Notes: a model not told the origin generated them from the sequence alone. A stretch of 64,000 nucleotides of DNA from Rhodocollybia butyracea (GCA_015501585.1 JADNRY010000126.1:62001-126000), one strand, 5' to 3'. Counted from the first letter of the stretch, positions 48,808 to 60,586 are shown. Translations and numbers: made by a program.

Positions 48808-50398
48808 ATGGCCAACCGAATAGAACTCGATCCAAGCAAGATTCCCTGCCCAGAATTTGCAGGAGACACATACTCGTTCGTGCGCAATGCACTCATCTCA
48901 GACGCGAATATGCCAGACATCACAACCGACGCACTTGCTACACAGAAGTTACGCGAACAATGGCAAGCTGAAAACACAGCACTACAAGCCCTATACCAGG
49001 CTCAAACACAGGCAGACCAAGCTTTAGCAGAGCAACAGGCACAAGAAGAAGAAGCGGCACGGAGAGCGGTAGCAGTGGAACGAGAACAGCGTGAAGCTGA
49101 AGTAGCGAAAGAAACAGAGAAGAAGCGGACTCCTCTCTACAGCTTCCATCGAGGAACAGGAATCACCTCCATACCCCTACACATTCATCCACATGCTCGA
49201 AAGATGATAGCAGCTCGGAAATACTTCACGCTTTGGCACCTACTCCCAGAAGCTTCGCAAGAGGCTCGTGAACGCAGTCGAGACACATCCGAAACCAATC
49301 GCTTCCAGCTGGTAACCAACGACGATACCAACAGTTCCAATCCCACCCTAACTCTAATAGGCTCCCACAACTCTCGCGCATCCCCGACTCGAAACTCTCC
49401 TGGGCACAGGTACAACGTGCCAAAAGCGCCTTCCTTCAGGCACTAGTTCCCATCGGCAACTATAACCAAGAATACGTGCAAATGTTCGCGGAATTCTACA
49501 CTAATATGGATATGCATCGAGAGCTTCAGCAGACCAACGGCGACCTGGTAATGGCATTGTACCATGCTGAAATGCGATTCGCATTCTATGAAGCAGTCGA
49601 ACGCCAGAAACCATTTGACCTATCGGTCATTGCCGAGGACATCCTTGAGGATTGCCGCAAGCAAATCCGTAGTCGAGCTCACACACAGGCACTAAATGGT
49701 ATGTCCATCGTCTAATGAAACAAGATCAAAATCTCTAACTAAACTTGCTCCCTTCCCCTCGCTATTCACCCCGCCTTCTGCTACACCCTCTGCTAATGTC
49801 GCCGCTAACGCTAAATGCTAATACTAAATGCTATGCTGAATGCTAATGCTAAACGCTACACGCTACCACCATGCTAACACAACACGCTACCATCGCACTA
49901 ACATCCTCGTGTCCCAACACAGAGATGAACGCAGCAACGGTGCAACTACAGTCTAAAATGACACAGCTATCCCAAGCCACACCACCCCCAGCGCCCACGA
50001 ACCAGCGCTCATCCAGTAAATCTCGGCCGTCCCCATATCCATCCACATCGCCCAAAAAAGCCAAAGCAAACAACACCCCATCGGAATCCTTTCAGAAGTC
50101 CTTTCGCGAAGCGGATTGCCCCCCGCTCTCCCGCTGCCACAAATGCCTTGGCCGTGACAGGCACAATGTCCGACGATGTTCCCGTACGAAACTATGGAAT
50201 GGAAAACAGGACCTCCTCTGTGACTGGAATGCCCAACGCTTCCTCGAAATCACCCGAGGACCTCACAAAGGCCTGGAGCTCTGCGCAGAGTGGCAACGCC
50301 CAAACGGATGTACCAACCAAAAGCACCCAGAGAAGCACCGATGCTCAGGATGTGGCAGCACCGATCACGGAGCTGATGGCTGCGCTGAAGGCATGTAA
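48808..50398 (+). pseudogene. Ngaro-like gag (frameshifted)
   Basis: The start is MANRIELDPSKIPCPEFAGD. A Gln/Ala/Glu-rich helix (about 49000-49120) follows. The conserved part continues in another frame from about 49330 (LSRIPDSKLSWAQVQRAKSA) to a stop at 49715. After a low-complexity gctaa-rich stretch, 49871-50398 carries Cys/His clusters CHKCLGRDRHNVRRC and CAEWQRPNGC with CSGCGSTDHGADGC, typical of Ngaro gag ends. At least one frameshift and a stop separate the pieces. Confidence 0.75.
49793..49885 (+). repeat. Degenerate gctaa/atgctaa microsatellite
   Basis: Units such as gctaatg, gctaaat and gctaacg recur about a dozen times inside the gag region and coincide with the break in its frame. 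Confidence 0.6.
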
Positions 50399-52379
50399 GC
50401 AACGGACAAATACACCCCTTGACGCAGAAGTCTGGCATCACCAGCTAACTAGATTTAACCTCACTCACAAATATCCCACACTTGCTAATTCCATACACTA
50501 CGGTTTCCATATAGGAATACCAAACATTCTGTACACATTTTCGCCTCCTAATCGGCTCAACTCCCTCGAACACCAAACCGCTTTCCAAACAGTGATGGAA
50601 AAGGAACTATCCACTGGGCGCTGGCTCGGGCCTTATCCCCGCACAGTTATCGAAGCAGCGCTAGGTCCATTCCAAACATCGCCTATCTCCATGATTCCCA
50701 AGTCAGGTAAACCGGGGAAATTCCGTCTGCTTGAAAATCTATCTTATCCATACCGTCCTGTACTTATACCTTCTCACTGCAATCCAATATCATCTATTAA
50801 TTCGCACATTGATTCTACTCTATACCCGTGCCTTTGGGGCACATTTGCTAATACATGTCGTTTGATTTGGACACTACCTCCAGGCTCGCAGGGCGCTGTC
50901 AGGGACATCTCGGAGGCATATCGCCTCATTCCGCTACATCCCTCTCAATGGGCAGGAGTTGTTATACGTGTATCGGATGATCTGTACTGCCCAGACACCA
51001 GAAACATGTTTGGATGTACATCCGCAGGGGGAGCATTTGGACAAACAGCTGATGCCGGAGTAGACATCAGCCGTGGTTCAGGTCTAGGACCCGTCACAAA
51101 ATGGGTTGATGATCACTTTTGGCTCAGAATTCTGAAATGCTACCTAGAACAATACAACTTACTTCGATCACAGCTTCGAGAAAGGGTGAATGCAGCTGGG
51201 GGTGTAATACACCGACGTGGACGTCTGTTATACCAAGGCCATACTCTCCCAAATGGTGAACGGGAAGAATTTGACGACGACTTCACATTTCCACTACAGG
51301 ATTTATTGTCCTCTTCTCCTCGGTCCGCCGAAGACCAATTATTCACTTATGCATTCTGTGACATTGACAAGGTCACCAAACCTCTGGGATATACATGGGC
51401 GCCAGACAAGGACATTCACTTTTGTGACAGTCCAACGTACTTCGGTTTTCAATGGAACATAAGCACTAGAACAGTTTCAGTCCCATCAGACAAACGTCTC
51501 AAATATCTGAATGCAATTTCCGAATGGGAACAGCGACGCAATCACAATTCTGAGCATGTGGCAAAGCTATATGGAAAACTGCTCCATGTCAGCCTAGTGC
51601 TCACCATTGGACGGGCTTATCTAACCGAGCTTGAGAGATTCGCAGCTGACCTGAGCCATGAGGCACCACATGTCGCACATCGTGCACCACGCCGATGGCC
51701 TACAGACATGGCATGGTGGAAAACAGCTCTTTCAGCCCCCATCACTTGCCCAATTCCTGGACCTGCAGACCTCATTGACATACATGCATATTCAGACGCC
51801 AGCAGCGGCTATGGCATCGGCCTATACATCCATGGCCACTGGCGTGCCTACCGACTCCTCCCAGGCTGGAGAGGTCAGGGTGAGCGAGACATCGGCTGGG
51901 CTGAAGCCGTGGGCTTCTACCTTCTTGTCCTCATCATTGCTCGAGAAGCAACATCGGGACACCAGTACAAAATCTGGGGAGACAATGAAGGGGTTGTTGA
52001 AGGATGGTGGAATGGACGCAGCCGAAATCGGGCTACGAACGACATATTCCGACGCCTTCATGAAATCACTGGAGAGCGCCAATTTGGTGTCCACACACGC
52101 TACGTTGCCAGTGCCAACAACCCAGCCGATCCTTTCTCCCGCGGAAAACAGGGATCAACCACCCTTCTCCTACCATGCATTCCTATCCCAAAAGAACTCT
52201 CCCACCTTATCATCGACTATGATGCACCCCTCACAACCGCCGAACAATACCAGCCAAACTCTCCTAGAGAGTCTACTTTCGAAGATAAGCCTACTCGACG
52301 ACCTCATAGAAAATCCTTTGGACAGTGGCAATCCGAGGAGGAAGGAAAACTTCTTGCAGCTTTTCGGGACAACTGGTAG
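50148..52379 (+). CDS. Ngaro-like reverse transcriptase / RNase H
   Basis: Open frame of up to 743 codons; the first ATG after the gag overlap is at 50376. RT motifs: FRLLENLSYP, VRDISEAYRLIPLHPSQWAG, MFGCTSAGGAFG and the catalytic VTKWVDDHFW (VDD). RNase H follows with HAYSDASSGYGIGLYI, WAEAVGFYLLVL and WGDNEGVVEGWW. No methyltransferase domain as in DIRS was seen. The N-terminal stretch overlaps gag in another frame and the C-terminus overlaps the recombinase frame. The frame is intact. Confidence 0.9.
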   Translation: MAVTGTMSDDVPVRNYGMENRTSSVTGMPNASSKSPEDLTKAWSSAQSGNAQTDVPTKSTQRSTDAQDVAAPITELMAALKACKQRTNTPLDAEVWHHQLTRFNLTHKYPTLANSIHYGFHIGIPNILYTFSPPNRLNSLEHQTAFQTVMEKELSTGRWLGPYPRTVIEAALGPFQTSPISMIPKSGKPGKFRLLENLSYPYRPVLIPSHCNPISSINSHIDSTLYPCLWGTFANTCRLIWTLPPGSQGAVRDISEAYRLIPLHPSQWAGVVIRVSDDLYCPDTRNMFGCTSAGGAFGQTADAGVDISRGSGLGPVTKWVDDHFWLRILKCYLEQYNLLRSQLRERVNAAGGVIHRRGRLLYQGHTLPNGEREEFDDDFTFPLQDLLSSSPRSAEDQLFTYAFCDIDKVTKPLGYTWAPDKDIHFCDSPTYFGFQWNISTRTVSVPSDKRLKYLNAISEWEQRRNHNSEHVAKLYGKLLHVSLVLTIGRAYLTELERFAADLSHEAPHVAHRAPRRWPTDMAWWKTALSAPITCPIPGPADLIDIHAYSDASSGYGIGLYIHGHWRAYRLLPGWRGQGERDIGWAEAVGFYLLVLIIAREATSGHQYKIWGDNEGVVEGWWNGRSRNRATNDIFRRLHEITGERQFGVHTRYVASANNPADPFSRGKQGSTTLLLPCIPIPKELSHLIIDYDAPLTTAEQYQPNSPRESTFEDKPTRRPHRKSFGQWQSEEEGKLLAAFRDNW

Positions 52380-53601
52380 CCGCCCTGCCACATCACTATA
52401 CCCTACAATACCCCCTGTTCATAGACCTACAATATCTAGTAATGCACGCGTTGTACCTTACCCTGCTAATCTGACTCCAATTCCTTCTGAACTGCGTCCC
52501 CACTGCCCTGCTCGATCACAGTTAGTCTTATGGCGCCCAGCACAGAGACGAACCTTCACAGATGCTTCTGGCAACCTGCTAACCCTCCTAGAGGAATTCA
52601 TTGACCGTGTACAACACGTCCTCACAAACGGATATGTAGAGAGCACCTTGGAGACATATGCCTCCGGGGTCCTATCATACTATGTATTCTGCGACTCTCG
52701 TGGAATATCAGAGATCCAACGCGCACCTTGTAGCGCAAGTCTTCTTAGCACCTGGATTGCCACAATGGCAGGAAATTATGCAGGAACATCAGTGAAGAAC
52801 TATATCTACGGCTTACGAGTGTGGCATATCATTCACGGCCTGGAGTGGAAAGTGAATAAAGCAGAGCTCGACACCCTTGTCCAAGGTGCAGAGCGCCTTC
52901 AACCTGAACAGTCCAAAAGAAAGAAACGGCATCCATACACAGTCGACTATATCGAAAAAATTATCGCTGATCTGGATCTCTCCATTCCCCTTGATGCAGC
53001 CTGTGCAGGCTGCCTCACCTCAACATTCTACTGTGCCACTAGGCTGGGGGAACTCACAGTTCCAAACCTCAACAGCTTCACCCCGGACAAGCACATCACC
53101 CCAGCACAGGTTCGCACAGCATGCGACCGCAACGGGTTCAAAAGCACTGTTCTTCACCCTCCATCAACCAAAAGCAGTCCCCTCACAGGAGAAGACCTGT
53201 ACTTCTCACGACAACTTGGGTCATCAGACCCAGAACGTTTGCTGAAAAACCACCTTTCAATAAATAAACCCACAAACTCGGAGCACCTATTCACTTACTC
53301 GCACACAGCCTCGGGGCGCACCACACGTCGCCCTCTCACCAAAGCGGCCTTTCTCCAACGCATTCACAAGTCAGCAAAGAAGCTCAAGCTTCCAATCCTC
53401 CAGGGACACGGCATCCGCATCGGCGCAACGCTGGAATACCTCCTCCGGGGCATACCGTTCGATGCGTTACAGGTGATAGGCCAATGGAAAAGTGCCGCAT
53501 TCATCCTTTACCTCCGTAAACATGCTCAGATAATGGCCCCCTACATGCAGCCCAAGCTACACCATGAACTCATACGATATACCATGCCCCCAGTGCGCTG
53601 A
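52219..53601 (+). CDS. Tyrosine recombinase of Ngaro-like element
   Basis: About 460 residues from the ATG at 52219, which overlaps the end of the RT frame (the frame itself is open from 51658). The N-terminal core-binding part contains GYVESTLETYASGVLSYYVF. Catalytic residues fit the family: Arg in CATRLGELTVPN, HxxR in GHGIRIGATLEYLL, Trp/His position in VIGQWKSAAF and the nucleophile Tyr in ILYLRKHA. It would cut and rejoin the cDNA circle into the host target. Frame intact. Confidence 0.92.
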   Translation: MMHPSQPPNNTSQTLLESLLSKISLLDDLIENPLDSGNPRRKENFLQLFGTTGSRPATSLYPTIPPVHRPTISSNARVVPYPANLTPIPSELRPHCPARSQLVLWRPAQRRTFTDASGNLLTLLEEFIDRVQHVLTNGYVESTLETYASGVLSYYVFCDSRGISEIQRAPCSASLLSTWIATMAGNYAGTSVKNYIYGLRVWHIIHGLEWKVNKAELDTLVQGAERLQPEQSKRKKRHPYTVDYIEKIIADLDLSIPLDAACAGCLTSTFYCATRLGELTVPNLNSFTPDKHITPAQVRTACDRNGFKSTVLHPPSTKSSPLTGEDLYFSRQLGSSDPERLLKNHLSINKPTNSEHLFTYSHTASGRTTRRPLTKAAFLQRIHKSAKKLKLPILQGHGIRIGATLEYLLRGIPFDALQVIGQWKSAAFILYLRKHAQIMAPYMQPKLHHELIRYTMPPVR

Positions 53602-53665
53602 GCGCCCTCCTACTCATAGGGAATCCACGGTCTTCTGGATGCGTCGTGCACTCCTACTGATTGGG

Positions 53666-53841
53666 TATCGCAGCCGACCGTGAATCTCCTTAGATGCTGG
53701 GACCCGAAGGCCTACGGCCTTCTCCCATACACGCAATAATAGCAGACTACTTAAACATTATTACATGTTACGCAATTACCTACTAAAGTATTCATCTACT
53801 TAGTAGCTACTCAATCTCAAGCATCACTTATAGTTCCAAGA
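53666..53841 (+). repeat. Split direct repeat B1
   Basis: 176 bp, TATCGCAGCCGACCGTGAAT...ATAGTTCCAAGA, identical or nearly so to B2; abuts A2 directly. Confidence 0.92.
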
Positions 53842-53985
53842 TGGCAGTTTGCAAATGAGTGAAACAAGCGCGGCAAAACTTGAGTCTTAGTATGGACACG
53901 TGATGCGGCGTCTGCTCACTTTCGCCGCTACAGTCGTGTCCGTCGAAAGACTCACTACTACTAGCATAGCTCACTGTCTTTTCTT
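53842..53985 (+). repeat. Split direct repeat A2
   Basis: 144-bp copy of A1, directly after B1. The B1/A2 junction (CCAAGA/TGGCAG) should equal the junction of the circular intermediate. The 151 bp between A2 and B2 hold no convincing gene. Confidence 0.92.
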
Positions 53986-54136
53986 CCACACCCTCCCACC
54001 CAGAACGCAGTGCTCGGAGTCTCCCGATTCAAACACTGAACGTGGCTGTGTTGCACCACCATATGAATCGGAAGATACCGAATCGACTACTCAACACCGC
54101 AAGTCCGAGCACAGGAGCTCATCGGCCCGCCCGCCC

Positions 54137-54312
54137 TATCGCAGCCGACCGTGAATCTCCTTAGATGCTGGGACCCGAAGGCCTACGGCCTTCTCCCATA
54201 CACGCAATAATAGCAGACTACTTAAACATTATTACATGTTACGCAATTACCTACTAAAGTATTCATCTACTTAGTAGCTACTCAATCTCAAGCATCACTT
54301 ATAGTTCCAAGA
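54137..54312 (+). repeat. Split direct repeat B2
   Basis: 176-bp copy of B1 forming the right end of the element; D gag resumes at 54313. Confidence 0.92.
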
Positions 54313-55424
54313 CTGGAGCAAGTCCTGCACAGACAAGCCATGGTGCGGATCGCAGCTGCAACAGCTACCATAACCGAAACCAGGATAACCGACACCAACA
54401 GAGTCGACCTGGTAACGGTGGTAAGCATTCCGGTCAGAATAATCGACCATATAATCATAACAGAGGCTCTACCTCCAAGGGATCCGATGGCAACTGCTAT
54501 AAGTGCGGCCAGCCGGGTCACTTAGCACGTAACTGCCTGCAGAATAATATGGTAAGCTCAGGTGCGAGCGGACCACCAGGCTTATCTGTGCACAGAATGC
54601 AATTTCCGTTGACTGACAAGTCATCGGAGTTACTTGCTCAGCTTGCGGATACAACGCAGAGAGCAACAGAACTTACTTTGAATATGATGCACTTTGGCCC
54701 GTTCAGCAATGAGTTCTATGAGACACTTGGATTCGAGGACTTGTCTGATTCTGATTCTGCAAGCTGTACCAGTCTTGCAACACCTACCCCAGAACCTACC
54801 CTTGGTTCAGAGAGTGAGGATAGCTCACTGCCGCCATTGTTACCCTCAACGCCTACAGAGTATATTGAGGATGAGGACGGGATGCCCCCGCTCCAATATG
54901 TCTCTGATTCCAAGTGCAAGAAGGACAATGAATTTGACTTTGAGTCAGATTCCGAGGTCAACTTACACAGCTCTGACCTCTGGCCGCAGTGTACAGACTC
55001 TGAACCAGAAGGAGAGGATGATGAACTTGAATTGGACTTGGATGGAATGCCCCCACTCCAGTATGTCTTGGACTCTGAGTATGGAGATGACAATGAATAC
55101 GAGGGGATGCCCTCCCTCCAATGTGTCTCCGACTCTGAGAGTGAAGGCGGTGAATTTGACAATGAGCTACAATCAGAGATTGACTCGCCAATAGATTCTA
55201 TCTGTTTCACAGTAGGGGAAGACGGCAAACCCGAATATTCATTCGTGGATGCTGCTAAAGATATCTTTGGATATCCTGAAACACCCTGGTCAAACTTTTT
55301 CTTGCACGGGAAGGTCAAACCTGAGCAGTGGCATAATCACATTAGTGATTTTATTAGTTTGACTACTACATTCATACTGAATCATTACGCACTGTACCCT
55401 GGTGATGAAATTTACTGGGGATAA

Positions 55425-55910
55425 ACGCTTACGCCACCAGCCCATTAAGTTGAACTTGGTGTTTTGTAACTGCGTAAGACTTAAACACTCACTGCAGACT
55501 CCAACTTCTTGGTCTGTAAAATCATAATAAATTTCAGATCCTATATGCAACTGATGTACAAAGAAATGTTCTAGTGGATCCTCAACTGGAGGGATTTGGC
55601 TCTTCAGATAAGCCGGTATTCCACAGGTGAGTACAAACATTATTCCTCCCTGGTACACATCACCGATTTTTCTACTTTCAAGGCAATGTGGTGAGTTAAT
55701 CTCACAGTCAAGAAGCTGAGCCCGCTGCCCTGCATACCACGTGGCGGGCCGAAACTCTGGATTTAACAAAGTCTCAGTTGAGATTAGGAGCTCTCCATAG
55801 TTGGAGTCCTCATCAAGAATAGCATAAGTATCTGTATTTTTCTTATAGACACTGAAGTCGTAAGAAGACTGCAATCCAAAATTATTGCGGAGCAGGACCT
55901 CCACTATCAC
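55425..55910 (-). pseudogene. Inverted segment of element D polyprotein
   Basis: Here the polyprotein continues on the minus strand: LLRNNFGLQSSYDFSVYKKN, LLISTETLLNPEFRPATWYA, FFVHQLHIGSEIYYDF and LTQLQNTKFNLMGWWRKRL. It holds two copies of a module whose third copy lies on the plus strand at 56350-56490, so the piece belongs between 55424 and 55914 in inverted order. GGTGAT (about 55411) and ATCACC (about 55904) at the breakpoints form a 6-bp inverted repeat. Confidence 0.7.
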
Positions 55911-55913
55911 CGT

Positions 55914-57504
55914 ATGAAACAGTCAGCTGAGCGTAAGGCATTCCGTGAAGCTAGGAGACTTAACTGGTCACATTGCCGTCAGGGGGAACTGATGGCTCAT
56001 GCTGTTGAAGACTGGCTTGAGCTTAGCCAGCCTTTCCCAGGAGACAGCAAATTACTTGAACTGGGATACACTCGGTTTTCACCTTGGCGCACGCAGAGTG
56101 GTCAGTCACTTGTGGTACTTGACCATCTCCAAAATCTAAAATGCTGTATTCCAATGTGGTTAGTATGCCGCCCAAGCTTTGTCCCAGGGGACCATTGGAA
56201 TGAAGTTTGTGCCATTGACGCAAGCTTACCTGAATTCGAGGATATGGACTATCCCAGAATGGGGAACGTACTGGCTGTTGTGGCCAGAAATATGCTTGCC
56301 CGCCACGTTCCATTTATTCCTGACTTTGACGATCCGGAATATACTAGTAGACATAATTATGATGTTTACGTTGACCAGGAAGTACCTTCATTGTACATCA
56401 TTGAAGACAAAGGTCGTGACTTCAAGACACACATATCAGTAGAATTTTTTACTGAATCCAGATTTTAACTTACCAGATTGGTATAACAAACGGTTGAAGG
56501 TAGCCCATGATGAGCTCCTTAACCGACTTAGGGGACCTGTTGAATACAAGTTCCTTCCAGGTTTTCTATACGGCACGCCGGAGGGCGGGTTTGAATGTGA
56601 ATTAGACCAATTTGTTGAATATTCGGACGCAAATTTACATTTGCTCTTTGGAAACCTGCATTGGGAAGAACAAAATGGATCAGTTCATGTAACTAGTATT
56701 GCGAGTTCATATATTGAACCATGTACCTATCCAGGTCTACAACGCAACTCTGGAATTGTGAAGAGTGTTGGGCAACTTGTTCCCCGACCTATTGTGATAG
56801 TTGTAAAGATTAACGATAGGCCTGCGCATGCATTAATTGACTCAGGTTCACTGGGAGATTTTATGTCTACCCAGTTAGCTGATCAATTGAAGGTAGAAAA
56901 GAAATATATGCCTACACCTTTACCTTTGCACCTTGCTATCCAAGGATCACGCTCAAGAATCCTTTGCGGGACTACAGTAAACCTGAAATATCAGAAAATT
57001 AATGCCCCGCGCTACTTTGATATTGCAAATGTGTCAAACTATGATATTATTCTGGGTACACCTTGGATATATACGTACAAGGTACAGATAGGATTAAACC
57101 CAACAACTGTTGACGTTGGTAGCGACGTTCCTCTCCCTATTCAAGGAGACAATGTCAGCAAGATACACACTCAATCTATTTCCTTAGAGGAAGAGAACTT
57201 AGAGCGTGTGCATGAGCAACTGCATGCATACGCAAAACCCTTGGGCAAGTCCATGGATGAGACGAGTTTACCTCCTCTCCATCGGATAAACCACACTATT
57301 CCTTTGATAGATGAGAATAAAATATATCCCTGGTGTCCCTCACGGTGTCCAGAGGTGTTCCGTCCTCAATGGGATGCTAAGTGTAAAGCTTATGTGGAAA
57401 GTGGCCGGTGGGTCGTCACTTCATCTCGGAACACAGTCCCGATGTTTATTCCTAAAACAAAGGATAAGAAAGACCTTTGCGTAGTGATAGACTTGCATGC
57501 ATGA
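55914..57504 (+). pseudogene. Element D linker, protease and start of RT
   Basis: The linker KQSAERKAFREARRLNWSHC continues to a third module (YDVYVDQEVPSLYIIED). A one-base shift at about 56450 leads into NPDFNLPDWYNKRL. The retropepsin motif ALIDSGSLGDFMS is at about 56830 with the later YDIILGTPW. The RT N-terminus (WVVTSSRNTVPMFIPKTKDK) reaches a TGA at 57502. Confidence 0.8.
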
Positions 57505-60500
57505 AACGCAAATACTCACAAGATTGCTTCACCACTTCCTAACATAGATGGAATACTACAGCGAGTTGCAAAAGCAAAGTACTGAAGCTTAATTGACAGA
57601 AAGGATGCCTATGAGCAAATCCATATAATCCCAGAGCATGTGCCCCGCACGACGGTCTCAACTCCTGACAGCAATATGGATAGTCAGGTTATCCAAATAG
57701 GAGACTGTAACGGCGGTGCAACTTACCAAGCAATAATGAATGATTCCTTCTCATCTTACATCGGTGTTTTCATGGATGTATACTTAGATGATATAGTCAT
57801 CTACTCTGAGACTCTGGAGGACCATATCAAGCATGTTAAATTGGTTCTAGATGTCTTGAAGCGTGGAAAATTTTATCTCAGCAAGAAGAAATTGAATTTC
57901 TTACCAAAAGCACTCAAGATATTGGGTCAAGTCATTGATAACAATGGTGTCCATATGGACCCAGAAAAAGTTGACTTGATCGCCAATTGGAAGGTCCCAA
58001 CCTCAAAAGAGATGTTAGCAGGATTTCAAGGTGCGGTTGGCTACCTGACTGACAGCTTACCTCAAATCCGGGGCCCAATGGGAATTTTGCATGCGCGTAC
58101 AGGTGCTGCGGTTCCGTTTCAGTGGACATTCACGGAACAACGAGCTTTTGACAAGATAAAGGAAATTGATCACTGTTGGAGAGACCATGCATGAGTTCCG
58201 TTAGACTACTCGCCGGGCCAGAAGCCGATATGGGTGGTCATGGATGCTTGCTCTGCAAGCATAGTGGGCTTTGTCGGTCAAGGGGATGACTGGCGTGATG
58301 CGAGAGTGGCCGCGTTCTACTCAGAAAAGCTGAGTTCTGCACAGCAAAATTATGCTGTGCATGAATTGGAGATGCTGGCCGGCCTTGAAACAATGCTACG
58401 CCATCATGATATTCTCCAAGGTGCGAGATTCACCTGGATCACAGACCACAAGGCGTTGGTCCATCTTCTGGAGCAGAAGAATTTGTCTGGCCAGCAAGCA
58501 CATTGGCTAGAGAAGATCGGCGAATTTGATTATGACATTGAATACATACCAGGTGAAGAGAACATCCTCTCGGATGCTCTATCACGTATGTATCTTAATG
58601 ACGCTCCGGGCACTGGGCGTGCCCAGTCAGAATATACTGTACACAATGACAACGTGGACAACTCACATCTCAGCATGCACTCAGTCTCAATGCTGGTGCT
58701 CACGGGTGCTGAGGCTCGTACTCGACATGTTCGAAAACCAGTAGAATCTGCTGATACAGGTCGGCCAGAAACATCGTGTGAATTTGCCGCACGTATGAAA
58801 GACCATGTTCGCGTCATTGGACCTCGTTCTCGCGGCCAGGAGGGCGGGAGTACCATAGAAACTTTGTCAAATAAATCTGGCATGACTTCAGAATCTAATA
58901 CTTCACAGTCAAGTGAAAAACTTACTATTGAAATCCCTGCCAGGTCAAAAGCAAGGAAAGAAAGTGAAGGAACAACCTCTGCAGTTGGGGGGCTTCAGGA
59001 AAGCGAGAATCGGCGACTCTCTAGTATATATGAGAGCCCCGAAACCTTCTCTGACAGCAATGCTGTAAATAATAATGAGGCCGTTAACTTAAATGTTGAT
59101 AGTGCCATCAATTCAATGACACCTGTTAATCTGTCCAATGCAACTCTATTAAATCTTCTCAGTAATACTGACAAAGGCTTTGACTTGCATGCCTCCATTA
59201 AGGGAAGATATAAGGAGGATTCTCCGTTCAGAAAAATCCTTGAGTCTCCAAAAAGCTTCAATAATTTTGAAGTATTGAATGACTTGATTTACCTTAAGCA
59301 ACAAGGTCACCATGTATTGTGTGTACCTTGTATCGTTGTCAAGGGTCGGGTCATTCAGGAAGTGATTATTTCCGAGGCCCATTCATTATTAGCTCATTTG
59401 GGTGCCTCGAAAACGATTGACTATCTTTGGGATCATGTCTGGTGGAAAGACATGGTCTCAGACACAAAATCTTATTGTGAGACTTGCCATATCTGTAAGA
59501 TTAGCAAGTCAAGTACTACTAAGCCCCATGGGCCTCTACATCTGCTCGAAATTCCTACCTACATGGGAGGCAATTGGTGTAGACTTTGTTGGACCTTTAC
59601 CTGAGTCCAAAAATCATGATGGCACCATCTATGATTCGATGTGTGTTATAATCAATTTGTTTAGTTCAATGGTACATATTGTACCATGTAAAACTACTTA
59701 TTCTGCTCGTCAGTTTGCAGAGTTAATGTTTGAACATGTGTACAAGTTACATGGTTTACCGAAACGAATTATTAGTGACTGAGACTCGCTATTCACTAGT
59801 ATTTTTTGGAAACGGCTCCATGAATTAATTAGATCAAACCTTCACATGTCCAGCTCATACCATCCGCAGCATGATGGTGCTACTGAGCATGCGAATTGCG
59901 CTGTGACACAGATGTTACGACAATGTGTGTCAGCTACTCAAAAAGATTGGGTACCGAAATTCACTGCAATTGAGTTTGCTATAAATTCTGCACATTCAGA
60001 GTCTACAGGTTATGCGCCGTTTGTACTTAGCAATGGCTGTATGCCTCGTGCAATGGTCTGGAACTCAGACCTCAGCAATGAATATCCGTCTGTACAGACT
60101 TTTGCTTGCCTCCGAAGACTAGCTATAATGGCTGCACATGATAGTATCTTGGATGCTCAGGTCAAGCCGACTCATGCGGCCAACTGGAAACGGCGGTATG
60201 ATCCCTTCCAGGAAGGAGATTTAGTATATGTTTCAACTAAAAACTTGACATTTGAGAAAGGATAAGCTTGTAAGCTTATCCCCAAGTACATTGGTCCTTA
60301 CAAAATTACAAAGGATTTTGCAAATCACTCATTCCGAGTTGACCTCCCAGACAGTTTCATTCAACGTGGAGTACATCCTGTGTTCCATGCTTCGTTATTA
60401 TGGGTTCACGTCCCTAACGATGATAGGAGGTTCCCAGGGAGGCTTGACACTCAGCTCCGTGAAACCCCTGAAGCTCAGGCCCAATGGCAGATTTAGAAAA

Positions 60501-60586
60501 TTTTATCTCATTATGGCTCGAAAAATTCAGCTATTTTCCAAGTACGATGGAATACTGGTGACATTACCTGGATGCCTAGTGCTGAA
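57505..60586 (+). pseudogene. Element D RT, RNase H and integrase
   Basis: RT with VYLDDIVIYSETLEDHIKHV (about 57778), RNase H tether VVMDACSASIVGFVGQGDDW and YAVHELEMLAGLETMLRHHD, then a zinc domain (HSLLAHLG, CETCHICK). After a frameshift at about 59570 the integrase core reads GVDFVGPLPES, IISD-stop-DSLF and YHPQHDGATEHANCAVTQ. Stops are TGA at about 57502, 57582, 58192 and 59780, TAA at about 60263 and TAG at about 60494. The chromo-like end (QVRWNTGDITWMPSA) is interrupted by the MITE. Confidence 0.85.

Larger units (their letters stand above)
48621..54312 (+). mobile_element. Ngaro-like tyrosine-recombinase retrotransposon
   Basis: 5,692 bp with split direct repeats in the order A1, coding, B1-A2, spacer, B2, as in Ngaro elements. 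It encodes a gag with Cys/His clusters, an RT-RNase H and a tyrosine recombinase. It has no integrase and no LTRs. Removing exactly 48621-54312 restores the D gag frame with no target duplication, as expected for recombinase-mediated insertion. RT and recombinase frames are open; gag is frameshifted. Confidence 0.92.
47942..55424 (+). pseudogene. Element D gag, split by Ngaro-like element
   Basis: The capsid-like part (47942-48620) reads YKGEPDADEYQHFMMQCTAY, FLEGNALRFFIQKV, FFEGLFNYCFPLDYHKQQHR. Translation resumes at 54313 in perfect frame (VEQ/SGASPAQ) through a CCHC knuckle CYKCGQPGHLARNC (54499-54540). It goes on into an acidic region with the motif GMPPLQYVSDSE repeated about three times (54880-55140). 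This gag type is common in agaricomycete Gypsy elements. The open frame stops at 55424 where the inverted piece begins. Confidence 0.85.

Noticed and set aside
51658..52218. Upstream extension of the recombinase frame
   Set aside because: It overlaps the RNase H domain in another frame; the ATG at 52219 is a more economical start.
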